From assembly GCA_027924585.1 (NCBI GenBank), contig BSBM01000762.1, forward strand, positions 9,582,501-9,646,500: DNA of 64,000 nt, read 5' to 3'. Below are positions 1-11,649 of this stretch, in pieces. Numbering within the stretch: the stretch's first letter is position 1; each line of letters opens with the position of its first letter. The translations under genes were made by a program, and so were the position numbers. The stretch is from Larix kaempferi (taxonomy: Eukaryota; Streptophyta; Pinopsida; Pinales; Pinaceae). The notes beneath the pieces are model-generated. The model was not told where the DNA came from. It made no database searches and worked only from the letters and a program-made list of their open reading frames with translations.

Positions 1-2399
1 AAAGCTGTCTTTTGCACATCTTCATCTTTCATTCAAATTTGGTGATACCCTGATCTAAGGTCAATTTTTGAGAAGTATTTGGCCCCATGTAGCTCATCCA
101 TGAGCTCATCAATCCTAGGAATAGGATACCTATTCTTTATAGTCTTTTTGTTCAAGGCTCTAAAATCTATGCACATTCTCAATGTTCCATCTTTTTTCTT
201 CACTAGCACTACTGAAGAAGCATAAGGGCTAGAGCTTGGTCTAATGAGCCCCAACTCTAGGAGTTCTTGGATAGCTTTTTCAATATCATCTCTAAACCTT
301 TTAGGATGTCTATAAGGTGGTATCTGAATGGGTGAAGTACCCTCCTCCAAAACAATACTGTGCTCAACCCCCCTATCCGGTGGCCTACCATGTGGAAGGT
401 CTCTAAAAACCTTTTCATATTTTTGCAAAAGTCTCTCTATCTCCTTTGGGTGTTTGACAATATTTATAGTTGGCTTGGGAGATGTAATATGACATTCAGC
501 AGCCCATTCTATATCCCCATGCCTCAATATAGATCTCATGCTATTGCAAGTCACTACTTGATTTGGATAAGTGTGTTGCCCTCTCACAACTCTTTGTACT
601 CCTTTTGAATCTTGGAATTTCATTTCTGGAATTTGATAATTTACTGTATGCTCTCCTATTGAATACAACCATTGCACTCCCAAAACCACATTAGTATCAG
701 CAACATCAACCACATAAAAACTATCAACAAAAGTATAGTTACCTACGGTGACTTGCAGCTTTGGAACCCATGTTTTGCATTGCATTGTGTTGTGACCGGG
801 AATGACAACTGTAAAGCCATCAAATGGTTTAATAGGTATCTTTCTTTTATCTACCATCTCTGCATTAATGAAGTTATGAGTGGCTCCTCCATCTGCCAAA
901 ACTGAAGTTCTTTGTCCTTGTACCACACCTTTGCATCGGATAGTATGATAGCGAGGTACTGCTAAAAGCACTGCCATTCTTGCTTTGTCCGGTGAAGGCT
1001 GATTTTCTTCTTGTCTTTCCTCTTCTACTGCTGTCTCATATGCCTCTTCTTGATCTGAAATATGTCCATATTCATCCATGCCCCCATCATACCCCTCATT
1101 ATCAGAAAATACTTCTATGTATTGAGCCTTTCCTTTGGTACATTTGTGCCCCGGTGTCCATGGTTGGAAGCATGTGAAGCATAGTTTCTTTTTTCTAAGT
1201 TCATCCCTGTTTAGTCCCTCTTTTTTATTCCTCTCAAATGACTCTCTTTGCCAAGGTTTCTTATCATATCCGTCCCTTTTCCAAGGTTTCTTTTCAAATT
1301 TATAGCTAGGCTTAGGAGGAAATCTCGTTCTAGGAAGCACATTTTGGAGATCCCTAGTCAAGCTCATTGCATCTTTTAATGTAGTTGGCTTGTGGGCTTT
1401 GACCAAACCTCTTAAGGGTTCAGCCAAACCTTCAGTGAACAACAATACTAATCTTCCCATAGATACATCAGCCACCTTGACTGATAATTTTTGAAAGTCC
1501 ATCATATATTCAGTAGGGGACCCGGTTTGCTTCAATTGAGCTAGTTCTTTGAAAGGCAATTCTGGATCTTTTTGTTCAAATCTTTCTAGTATCCTGTAAA
1601 CAAATTCTCCATATGTTTAAACCTGATTATGACCCAAGGTTTTTAGCCCATGAAACCACCATTCATTGGCATCTCCTTCCAAATGCAAAATGGCCATTTT
1701 TAATGCATCCTCTTCCAACATAGGATTCAACTGAAAATATACATCCAATTTTTGCACCCAAGTGTTAGCAAAATTTTGAGAAGAACCATCAAAAGTAGGA
1801 AGTGACATTTTTCCAATAGCACTATTTAATTCTTTGTTTTGGAATGGACTCCTATTGTCTCCCTTCCTATTAATCTTTTTCATAGCATCAATGTAGTCAC
1901 TGAGTGGTACACCTCTTTTACACTCTTCATTCAAATCATTCCAATCATTTACTAGTTTCTTGTAATCCAATTCAAGATTGGGATCTTCTTTGGGTGTGAT
2001 AAATTTAGGTGCAGTAGGCCTTTGTGTGCTTTGAAATTCATCAGGTTTATTATGAGGTCCTGTACTTGAGAAAATATGCTCATTCCCTTTCATCTTTTCC
2101 CCTGAGTGTGAACCACTATTATCTCCTATTATCCCTTTGCTTTGAAGCTGGCTAATCAACAATTCGAATCCTTGCAACAATTTATCACCTATCCTATCCA
2201 TGTTTGCTGAAAGTTTAGAGAAACATGGATCTAAGGTTGCAACAAGTTCCTCCTTATGTTTTAATTTGTCATCCTCCTCTCTACCCATGGTTCCAGCGAA
2301 AGACTCCTCTTTTTCTACTACCTCTTCTTCAACAAAAACCTCTTCAACTACTGGTTCAAAGGGTGGTGGATTATTATTTTGACTTCTTGTTAAGACCAT
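1..2399 (-). pseudogene. gag-protease-RT polyprotein of element A (partial, two stops)
   Basis: The ATG is at 2399-2397 and the protein starts MVLTRSQ. A charged N-terminal region is followed by a Retrotrans_gag core (WVQKLDVYFQLNPM, then NEWWFHGL) near 1640-1780. A cysteine-rich knuckle of the [13 protein letters not shown] type lies at about 1141-1182. An aspartic protease with ADGGATHNF follows near 870-905, and RT begins with the [18 protein letters not shown] motif and DLRSGYHQI. The frame is constant from 2399 to position 1. It is cut by TAA at 1617-1619 and TGA at 33-35. The TGA falls directly after GYHQI, where chromovirus-type RTs usually have Arg, so it looks like CGA changed to TGA. 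The catalytic RT and integrase regions are off the window. The copy cannot make full-length Pol. Confidence 0.85.
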
Positions 2400-2415
2400 C
2401 AGGTGCTAACAACAT

Positions 2416-2427
2416 GCTCTGATACCA
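2416..2427 (-). other. Primer binding site of element A (tRNA-Met type)
   Basis: On the minus strand this reads TGGTATCAGAGC, the 12-base sequence complementary to the 3' end of initiator tRNA-Met used by many plant Ty3 elements. It lies 2 bp downstream of the LTR end and 17 bp before the gag ATG. Confidence 0.85.
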
Positions 2428-2429
2428 CT

Positions 2430-4199
2430 TGTAATATCCCTTTTTCAAATTTTATTAAAATGCCCAATTTTTCACTTTTTTTTTTCCAATTTCGACCTTT
2501 GACTAGTTTTACTGTTTTGACCTCCAAATCAACCCAAGTGCTCCCAAATCTTATGTAGGAGTGTATGAATGGTATTTATACTTGAATATCAGGTTCAAGG
2601 ATGTTTTATGGCCCTCCAAATACTTCTGCAAACTTGATTTGTATTCTGATCAATACATGTAATTTTAACTAGTAATTTGTGCATCAAATCCCCCCCGGGT
2701 AACACTGCAAATGGCCTTCCAAATGCCTCCAAACTCCCACAAATTTATGAAAATAGGTATATAATGTGTTAAGTATGTGATTAAGGTCTCATATGCACCA
2801 TTAATTGATTTTTACTACTGTTCTAACTCTCTCACATTCAACAGCAAAAACCCCCAATTCGACCCTTGGGGAAATGGCACTATTTCACCTCCCAATACAA
2901 CTAAACTGAGTAAAAATGCTTCAAATGCTCAAGTATAGTACATGAAACTTGTATAAGACATCCATGGAAGTATATTGATCACAAATATATCAGAGAATCA
3001 TCCATCCATTCGAAATAATCAACGTTATAGTGTCATACATCAATGCATTGTGGAAATGGACATTGTTTGCTCATTAATCAATAGTTTTGCATACAACCAG
3101 TGGGTATTTCGACCCGAGACTTTCTAAATATGAATAAAAGAGTACATGAAGCTATTACAATCAGAAATATATGATGATAAGCTCTCTCAAGAAGCACAAG
3201 TTCTCACCAAAAACGCCCTCCCTCAAGGAGCACGAATATGCCTTCAAAACTGGAAACGGTGGAGAGAAAGTGTTGCACTAAACAAAACCATGAAACTTCC
3301 TGTAGCTGCTACCTACAAATAAAAACTCCATTAAAGAACCATGAAAGACCTGAGTGGCCTCTCCAAACACCAACTTGGATGGGAATCTTTCACCCTCGAA
3401 ATTGGCTAAGGCAAGAAACTAGTCATCCACTAGCTCTCTCTTCACAAATGCAATTTTTCTCAAATCATCAAAAGCCATTCTCATACTTGATTTCTACATT
3501 TTATAACCAACATTAGCCTTCAAGGGGTCGAAATCCTCTCAATATATTCAATAATTTTCCATTTAGAAAATATTCCTCATTTGCCACTTGTCTCCTAGTT
3601 CCAACCTTCCATCTTCTCCCAAATTCGAATTTGAGTCTCTTTAGATTCCTCCAACTCCATGAGCGCCTTCTTGAGCCTATTTTTGGGGCTGACATGTCAT
3701 AATGGTCAGGTGTAAGAAGTCAGGTCTGAATTTTGTCATAAAATTTCATAGATGCTTCATTATTGTTGTCATAAAACTAGGGAATCTAGCCCATGTGTCC
3801 ACTAGTCTCCAATTTGACTCTTCCTCTCCCATGGAGGTTGCTATTCCATCCCATTTCGACCTAAGATGCTCAATGCCATGTGTTATGACTTACCAAATCA
3901 CCCAAGAGTGTTCACCTTCCCATGAATTCGAATTGGAAAGAGAGAGCTGCCATGTGTCATTGAAAAATCAAGCTAGTGTGGGTCTCACCACCTCCATATG
4001 TCTCCAAAACCACTTGCCACCTAGAATTTCTCTTGAATTTATTTATTCATCATATTTATTAAATGATTGAACCCTTCTAATGTCTAAATATCATTTATTA
4101 GTTTCCTTATTACCATCCCACATGTGCCATCCAACCTAGGAAACTAGTAGGATTGATGGGATTGTCTTACTATGCACTTATTTGAATGGGGACATTACA
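2430..4199 (-). repeat. 5' LTR of element A (1770 bp)
   Basis: The LTR starts TGTAATGTCCCC and ends GGGATATTACA on the minus strand, giving imperfect terminal inverted repeats with TG...CA ends. One side abuts the PBS spacer and the other abuts B LTR sequence (CACAATATGG), which is also found at 38056. No gene is seen inside; the short ORFs are not convincing. Confidence 0.85.
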
Positions 4200-7100
4200 C
4201 ACAATATGGTTTCTGTGCAGCTATAGGGCATATGTGCATCATGGAGATCCTATTTTATTCTATACATTAACATATTCTTGGCTATTATGTGAATGATATG
4301 AGTTGAGTACAACCCTTATTATCTATGCGTAATTATATGGAACCATGTTCACATCTATAGGTTAGATACTACTTTGTAATACTTGGTGATATGTAAGAGT
4401 TTCATTGCAATTTATGGTATGTAAGAAATTACATACAAGGTGATACATAAACGTATGCAAACCTTGTACTATCATTCAATGGTTAAATATATATATAAAC
4501 TATACAATAATGTGAATTATGCAAACCTTGATGAATGTAATTTCTAACTTGGAGCCTTGACAGGTTTATACGATGTTGACAATACCAAAGCGATGCGAGG
4601 TATATTAAATGTTTTAAGGTGGATATCCATGTTACAGATTGGCAAGTTAAATCATAATCTTTGGTATTGAATGCACAAAGCTAACCAAATTAATGGAAAT
4701 CCATCGTGGATGATACGGTAGGCTTGGTTCACATGGTAGTTTCCAAAAATAACCTTAGAGTGCTGAGTTGTAACCTGACACGAGGGCAATTGCTGTAGAG
4801 TTGGCTCCTTCATGGTTATGGTAATGATGGCTCATTTAATATGATTGACTGGTTGTAAGTTTCGTAAACTCTACCTAAGATATTCACCGTCGATCTTGTG
4901 AGGGTTTCGATGTAATGGTTAAATGCTACTTGGTTTTGGAATATCGTGTTTATTGTGTCGTTGTTGTTTGATGGTAGTGGCTCTGCACTGGCAGACAGAC
5001 CGAGGGTTTGTAGCAAGGTTGAACTGCCTATGGGCTGTAGCTCTTGAGTCTCGTATTCAAATCTCTAGAATTTATAGAGCCGAGGTCTCAGTTTCTTGTA
5101 TCATAGTTCTTTTGTTGAGCTTCCAGTTGAACTTGTAACTTACTAAGGTTTGATCGTTAGACCTATTGAGAGTTGTAAGATTTTGGTTGGGAAACAACCA
5201 ACCTTTCTCTATGGTTTTTTCTAGGTTTTGATATTGTTGAGAGTTAATGGTTTCGATGGACTCCTGTTACTTCAACTTTTGGCAAGGTAGGGCTTCGTTG
5301 CTGCTACACCAAACTTGGCATTGAATGCTACTATGGCTTTCGAAAAGAGGTAATGTGTTTAGTTTTTATCACTGTTATAAGCATATGATGATATTAATAG
5401 TTAGTCTATTTTCAATACGGTGACCCTTCTTTCTCAATATTGTTTTTAACCGCGGTTGCAAAACTCTCAGAGGTACAATGTGTAATGGCTTCGACATTCT
5501 GGGCGTTGGAAGTTGGGTTTCAGCTATACCAACTGGTAAGCCTTCGGTGGTTGCCTTGGAAACCCTGTATAGAAGATGATGGCCATCTATTTGAAAGTTC
5601 TTCGTATCGTATTTGAAAAACTCATAGAGTTTTATGATTAGGGTTTTGTGAATCTTGTTGAAAGTATGGGAGGATATCCCTCGACCCATGAGGCAACTGT
5701 TGGTTCTGGTTTTGAATGTAATAGTGTTAAGACAGGGTTTCACCCTCAGAATTGAATGAAACAATATTTGATGTTTCGATACTATGGTTATCTTTTCCTT
5801 TGTAAATCGCTAGATAAAATGTAAAATTTTTAAATCTATAACACGATGTGTCGGTTGCTACTAGCTAGATGGTGTAGGCTTATGACCTGTGTGAAGTCTT
5901 GTTTATTTTGTAAACCTATAGGTTAAGTTTTCAAACTCCTTCAAAAGAAATTCAAATGGAATATTTAAAATTTATATTACTGTAACCGTGTCTTTTTATT
6001 GATTTGTGTTTGGTCTGTATACATGAGTTGTAACTTGTCAATGGTTTGGGAATAAGCAGTGAATGTTTTTGTGAAACGATAATACAACTGTTTGTTTTAT
6101 AGAACAATGGATAAAATGAAATCGTTGATAAGGCTTACGGCCTGCATGAGCTTCGTTTTGTTTAAAATGCTGTTGCTGCGTCTTAAAGAAAATAGGATAG
6201 TAATTTCCAGTGTTAGGGTTTAGTATTTGTTTTGGAATCTTCTACAATCGTTTTGATTAACCAATCTTGACTAAACAATATACACACATGTTTATGGTAT
6301 GAGTGTCTTGTCTTGGTAAAAAGAATTGATGTCTGCTATTTCTATTTCGATTTATTTTGCAATCAAAAGTATTATCTAAACCCTATATGAATCTGTGGAA
6401 TTTAACTATTGAAATTATAGAAACGATTACTATGCAAGTGCTTAGTTTGTCTACTGTTAATGAATATGTTGATAACTAAATCGATTTCCTACTTGAGCAG
6501 GAAAATATAAAAAACTTGGAAATGCAAAACTGTTTGTGATGAAAATCTATAACTTGACTCTGTAAATGAATATAATTACTTTTAAACATAGATAAAATTG
6601 TGTGAGAATTAATGATTAGTACATAAATAATTTGTATTTATTCTATGCATTATTATTAAAGAAATTGATATAAATAAGCTACCTAATGGAGTCTACTCTG
6701 TAACTGTAGGGAATAGGAAATATTTTCATTTAAATTTTCAGAAGAAAATTTATGTATTTCTAAATAGACTGCTATTTAAAAAAATAGAGAAACATTACTG
6801 TAATTTCTAGAGATACTTGTCTAAATCAGAAAAGTACTGAAAGACACTGATATAGGTAGACTTAGAAAGATTAACAGTAAACAGTAATTTAAAGAAACAC
6901 ATCATTTGTATCTTTTCTATCACTTGGCTATCTTGCCGATCATACTTATCTATTTTAATCTATCTCTGTATTAGAGTACGATGTTGTTCCTTTTTGCATG
7001 GGGAAAAATGCAGAGATCATTTTATTCAATCATTCTAATGATACAAACTTAATAATTTATTCAGGAAAACTGAAACAAGGAAGTTAACAGTAAAAGTTTA

Positions 7101-7887
7101 AATATATAACAGAACTTAAAAATAAAAGTAGACAATACCATAGAACCTGTAAAAGATGATAGGGCCGAAAAACACCCAAGGAGGCCTGTTCCTCCCAACC
7201 TGCTTCAGAAGAAGCAGCTCAACTGCTGACTTCAAATGAACCCCCGAGCCTTCTTACCGATCCAGTAAGTGGGTGGAATCTATGTAGAAGCAAGGCACTA
7301 AAAAAATACCTTCTCCACTCGGTATCAACCTCCTGAAACAAAATGCCTTCTCCACTCAGCATCAAACTCCTGAACTCAATAAGAGTTTGGCAGACTCACA
7401 ACATGATCAACAATAGCATATCCCCTCATCAAATCTCTTGGGTGAAAACACAGCAAAACCCCATGGTAAGTTTCCTCTTTAGGAAAAGTGATGAACCTCA
7501 GTTCAATATTTGATGGCTATTATATAGACTGCCTAGGTCTTTTAGTGGTTAGCTTAGAATAAATGAGCCTCAAGCTCCAGTCCCATCTTTCAGGGCACTA
7601 TGACCACATTTCAAGGGAGTTGTCCCATACCAACAACTAGTTAGTTGCATCATGATGTTGCCACTTGTCCATTGCCTTCTACCACAGATTCCATTCCACC
7701 TAGTCGATTAGTAACCACTCTTTTAGCAGTCCTCTTAGGTGTTTGTCTCCTATTTTATTCGTTAAATAATAATATATTGTGCAAATTATAGTCATCCTTG
7801 GACACCTGTCCAATACAAACTTTATAATAAAAGTTATCATAATGTTTCTAAACATAAAATGTTTTCCAACTTAAAGGGTATGTTATA
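4200..7887 (-). repeat. 3' LTR of element B, truncated by element A
   Basis: This 3688-bp segment aligns end to end with 38056-41743, which also measures 3688 bp. The first about 712 bp of the LTR (plus-coordinate sense) must lie left of element A, outside the window. It ends GGGTATGTTATA where the partner ends GGGTATGTTACA (one C to T change). In a 390-bp sample (5375-5764 against 39231-39620) I count 22 differences, about 5.6%. A TATA-like TCTATATAAT lies on the minus strand near 7520-7530, about 360 bp into the LTR, and is a plausible promoter. It contains two short ORFs shared with the other LTR copy. Confidence 0.88.
5375..5764 (-). CDS. Hypothetical 129-aa ORF within the LTR of element B
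   Basis: I do not recognise this protein. It starts MFHSILRVKPC, is basic, and has no visible signal peptide, membrane segment or metal-binding motif. The equivalent ORF is open at the same place in the other LTR (39231-39620) at identical length. Of 22 nucleotide differences between the copies, 14 change the amino acid, which is the pattern of neutral drift rather than protein conservation. It may simply be an open stretch in a long LTR. Confidence 0.25.
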   Translation of the reverse strand: MFHSILRVKPCLNTITFKTRTNSCLMGRGISSHTFNKIHKTLIIKLYEFFKYDTKNFQIDGHHLLYRVSKATTEGLPVGIAETQLPTPRMSKPLHIVPLRVLQPRLKTILRKKGHRIENRLTINIIICL

Positions 7888-7903
7888 AACACCCCCTCTT
7901 AAG
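7888..7903 (-). other. Polypurine tract of element B
   Basis: On the minus strand this reads CTTAAGAGGGGGTGTT immediately before the 3' LTR. It is the expected position and composition for the plus-strand primer of a Ty3 element. Confidence 0.75.
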
Positions 7904-7926
7904 CTCAACATCGTCCTCGATGTTGC

Positions 7927-8861
7927 TTATTCATCAATAAGTTCCTCATGGAACAGAACTGGATATGCTGCCCGCATATTACTTTCCAGTTCCCAAGTAG
8001 CTTCATCAGGGCTAAGGTGCTTCCATTGCACCTTTACCTTCCCTATGGTGCGATTATGAAGCATAATTTCCCTCTGGTCTAGAATACAGTCCGGTTCCAC
8101 CTGAAAATCTCCTTCGGGTTCCACCTGTATGTCATTCCAATTCAACACATGAGTAGCATCATGCACATACTTCTTTAAAATGGAAACATGAAAAACATTG
8201 TGTATTTTTAAATTATATGGTAATGCCAATTGATATGCAACAACTACCTATCCTTGATAGAATTTCAAATGGTCCACAATACCTCGGTGAAAATTTAGCA
8301 CAGCTCCCAAGCTTCAAAGAACTTTTCTTGGGCTTTACCTTTATGAATACATCGTCCCCTACCTGAAATTCTCTTTCTGTTCGTTTCAAATCAGTATAGC
8401 TTTTCTGCTGATCTTGGGCAACTTTTAAGTTACCTTGAACCTATTTCACAGTTAGCTCCATTTATTTCAATAGATCTGGTCCTAACATCAATCTATCTAT
8501 AGGATTATCCCACGAAATTGGAGTACAACACTTTCTTCCATACAAAATTTCAAATGGACTTAACTTAGTAGATGATTGATAATTATTATTGTAGGAAAAT
8601 TCTGCTAAGTGTAAGTAATCCTCCCATTTAGATGGCTGATCTTTAACATATAATCTTAACATATTTTCCAAAATCTGATTTATTCTCTCTATTTGACCAT
8701 CAGTTTGTGGGTGGAAAGAAGTGCTGAAATTTAACTTAGCATTTAATCCTTTAAACAGTGCTGTCCAAAAGTTACTAGTAAACTTAGAGTCTCGATCTGA
8801 AATAATTACCTTTGGAATTCCATGCAAGCGAAAAATTTGCTTCATGAAAATATCTGCAATG
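7927..8861 (-). pseudogene. Integrase C-terminal half with chromodomain, element B
   Basis: From 8861 downward on the minus strand this is the end of a chromovirus integrase. The first part has the second catalytic Asp context (VIISDRDSKFTSNFW), the catalytic Glu context (HPQTDGQIERINQ) and the conserved SPFEILYGR. Next comes a GPF/Y-like module (RYCGPFEI), then a C-terminal chromodomain-like tail (VKVQWKHLSPDEATWELE) ending ELIDE at 7927. Breaks are a TAA at about 8460, a TAG in the linker and a frameshift near 8235. The N-terminal half of the same gene is at 33454-33850; element C was inserted between them. The chromodomain normally targets integration to modified histones. Confidence 0.85.
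8857..8861. other. Target site duplication of element C, left copy (CAATG)
   Basis: CAATG here and at 33449-33453 flank element C exactly. Removing C and one copy rejoins the integrase coding sequence of B in frame (SNI then ADIFMKQ). Confidence 0.92.
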
Positions 8862-9843
8862 TGTTATACCTCTATGGTTCACAGTGTCGCATCTCCATCA
8901 CAAAACGAGTTGACGACACTTTCCCTACTGTTTTAAATCATCCAGAAGAGACAGATGATGAGTCAACCTTGAAGGTTAATCTACCCTGACAAGTTTTGAC
9001 CCACCTTAGACTTTATCCACACACACTACCGCGCCTTGCTAGTTTGTCAAAACGCGGTACTAGACACTACTGCGCTATGCTATTTCCCCAAGACGCGGCA
9101 GTGCCACGTTCTGCAGTCTTTGCAGAACGCGGTACTCTTTTAATAGCCTTTTTCCCTTGGCTTGTGGGATTTTGGATTTTCGAAGATAATGGAAGATTGG
9201 GGTCCCTGATTCGATCTCAACTCATCTCCTTTGATTAGAAACCCTGATCCACTTATCTCTCCTTAGATCCACCCATCTCTCTTGTTGGTTAACCTCACCA
9301 TTCACTATAAAAGAGAGGCATTCCATTGGGAAAGAGGAGGACTCTTGAGAGTACCAAACCTATGGTCTTGTTGCATTGTGGAGATAGCTAGAGGAGAAGA
9401 CACTTGGAGCTGGAGGATTGGCTTGGACATCAAGCACCTTTTGTAAGTATTCTTCAAAGTTGTAATGGAATAACTTGTCTTTTTTTCCCAAATCATTTGT
9501 GTTAATCTTGTTTTAATGATATGATTTGTATATTTTATAAGATTTAGATTCTAACTCATGTTTCAAGTTGCTAGAGAATAGTGCATTCTTGTGTCTTGGT
9601 TCCATTTTGGCAGGTTCATTTGTGAGGACTTGGAGACTGGAGCAAATACCAAAAACAAGCGTCTGGATAGAAGGTTAGTTAAACTTCTTCTACTCTTTCT
9701 AGCATTCTAATCTTGAGATATTTGTTAGATCTAGGGATTCAAGGTAGCATTTGTTTTGACTTGTTTCTTGCTTTAAAAGTTTAAAGTCTGCTTTAAAGTT
9801 AAGAGAGTTTTGGCTTATCCGTAGGACAAAATTCTACATAACA
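8862..9843 (+). repeat. 5' LTR of element C (982 bp)
   Basis: The LTR starts TGTTATACCTC and ends CTACATAACA. It aligns with 32449-33448. A TATA box (TATAAAAG, 9306-9313) is followed by the probable transcription start and R region. Upstream of it, 9027-9134 holds a cluster of TACCGCG and CGCGGTA motifs that recurs elsewhere in the element. Several of the differences from the other LTR are C/T or G/A changes at CG sites in this cluster. Confidence 0.92.
9306..9313 (+). promoter_or_regulatory. TATA box of the element C LTR
   Basis: TATAAAAG, conserved at 32893-32900 in the 3' LTR, in the context CACTATAAAAGAGAGGC. It is the probable core promoter for the element's genomic RNA. Confidence 0.7.
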
Positions 9844-9847
9844 AGAA

Positions 9848-9862
9848 TGGCGACTCCACTGG
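9848..9862 (+). other. Primer binding site of element C
   Basis: TGGCGACTCCACTGG begins 5 bp (AGAAT) after the LTR. It starts with the TGG needed to pair with a tRNA CCA end. From memory, Ogre-type plant elements use a very similar PBS, attributed to tRNA-Arg; the tRNA assignment is not verified here. Confidence 0.75.
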
Positions 9863-11649
9863 TTTTGATTACTGCTTGATTGATTCAGTTCACTGTCACT
9901 CATCTGCTGATTGTGATTTGTTTTATTGCACTTCAAACCAGTTTGAATCTTGGTCCTTTTTGACCTTTATTCACCCCTCCTCGCAGTATTTATCTCCCTG
10001 TTTGATCACTGAGTCTCCTGGGTTAGCAACAACCCTGAAAACTTTATTTTTTCTTCTCAAGTTGCGCTTTTTCCTTCCCTTGCCACAGTACCGCGCCCTC
10101 AGCTCTACTTCCAGCGCGGTAGTACCGCGTTCTCTGCCTTAGTACCAGAGCGGTACTGTCATAGTGCTGCACTTTAGCCAGACCATCACCCGCGGTAGTG
10201 TCTGCAAGCTTTTAAATTTTTTTATCTTTGCTTGGTTTCCTGAGTTTCTCTCTGCCTTAGGTAGTCTTTACTGTTTCCTGTTAGCATCCTGGTTAATTTC
10301 CAGTCTGTATGGTGTGCTTATTACCTAGTTTGTGAGCTTGATTGTTGATTGAACTAGTGGCACTTTTGACACATGGGTCATTTTTCCAGTTTGATTGCAT
10401 TGACTTGATTTTTTTTCACCACAACCAACTCAACACCAGCTGTTCTCTGTTACTGAATACTGTAGTTTTTACAGTCATATTATCATTATCATTTTCAGTA
10501 AATTAAAAAGATCATTAGTTGAGAGCAATTTTGTTGTTTAAATTGAAAAAGTCTAGTGGTATTTTGCATAGGGAAATGAACCATTGATTTTGCCACAGAA
10601 ATTTTCATTATAGAAGCATTGTAGATTGTAGAATCAGTGCATTGAAAAGAGTGTTTACTTTAGTTTGGCTTTGTTTATAAATCGAAAAGAAAAGAAAAAT
10701 CTTTTACTTTGATTGCTTATGAAAATTTTCATGCATATTTGATCGAAGAACCTCTATCTTTACCTTAGCTAGATTTCATCGAAGACAAAGGCTTATTTGT
10801 GATTCATTCTCATTTGCATGGTTTGAGTCATCATAACACCATCAAGTTTCACGTCCACTACCTGATTGAGTAAGACAACGACTAAACTTAATCACCCTAA
10901 TTAAACCAACTTTAACCTCACTTGAGGAAATCAAAAGAATTTGGTAGTTAGGTAGGACACCGGGGATAGGCATCAAAATAATTCCCCCTTGTCGCTTTCA
11001 TCTGAGACATAGTCGTTGTCTTTAGGGAACTAAAATCCTCTAGTACTTATTGACACGGTCACAGCTAGTTTGTGGAGGGGCCTCCTGACTGTTTCCAACT
11101 TTCAGGGGTTAAACGGCCGCGAGATTGAGAACCGGACGGACTCTGTGGAATACCGCACTCCACTTAGCCCTAAGGCAACATCGATCCCTGTCTTCTTCGG
11201 AAGGCTGAAGTGCCCAAAACGTTTTCCGACGTGTCATGAATGAGGTGGCTTAGTATCTATTCTACTAGGGCTCTTTTACCCAGGATCCCTTTCGGTAGAG
11301 GGATATCCTTCTTATATCGGTCTCTCATGTTGTATTGTTCGACTTGGATTTCATCACCTTGCGAAGGATACAGCCTGTTGAGGTCTCCAGCTATTAGTTA
11401 GGAGTTTGCTTGCTATCTCATCTTTGTAGAGGGTCATTTTTTCTTTATAGGGACTGCTTGTTGGCACTCTGGCCATTTTTGTTGATCAGCTCGCTTATTG
11501 AGACACCGGTCTCAGTATAGATTTTAGAGCTTGCTTTTTTGGCCTGTGAGCCTTGCTTTTTCTAGCTCCTCTTCTGCACACTCGGTTGCATTAGAGTTTT
11601 TGAGTTCTTTGTTTACGATACTACCCCCGATTTTCATTTTCCTGTCACC
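9863..11649 (+). other. Leader (5' untranslated) region of element C
   Basis: About 1.8 kb between PBS and the gag ATG. I see no convincing gene; short ORFs such as 9876-10142 have no family features. It contains a second cluster of TACCGCG/CGCGGTA motifs at 10089-10197. It also holds a GC-richer stretch around 11110-11340 unlike the AT-rich surroundings, which could hold packaging or translation signals (inference). Confidence 0.6.

Larger units (their letters stand above)
1..4199 (-). mobile_element. Ty3/gypsy LTR retrotransposon A, 5' half
   Basis: Read on the minus strand the order is 5' LTR (4199 to 2430), tRNA-Met type PBS, gag, protease and the start of reverse transcriptase, which runs off the window at position 1. 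The element sits inside the left LTR of element B. B sequence resumes at 4200 and matches the intact second LTR from 38056 onward, so the insertion point is exact. The sequence next to the LTR is CACAA, the expected 5-bp target duplication, but its partner copy lies outside the window. Coding is broken by two nonsense codons. Confidence 0.88.
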
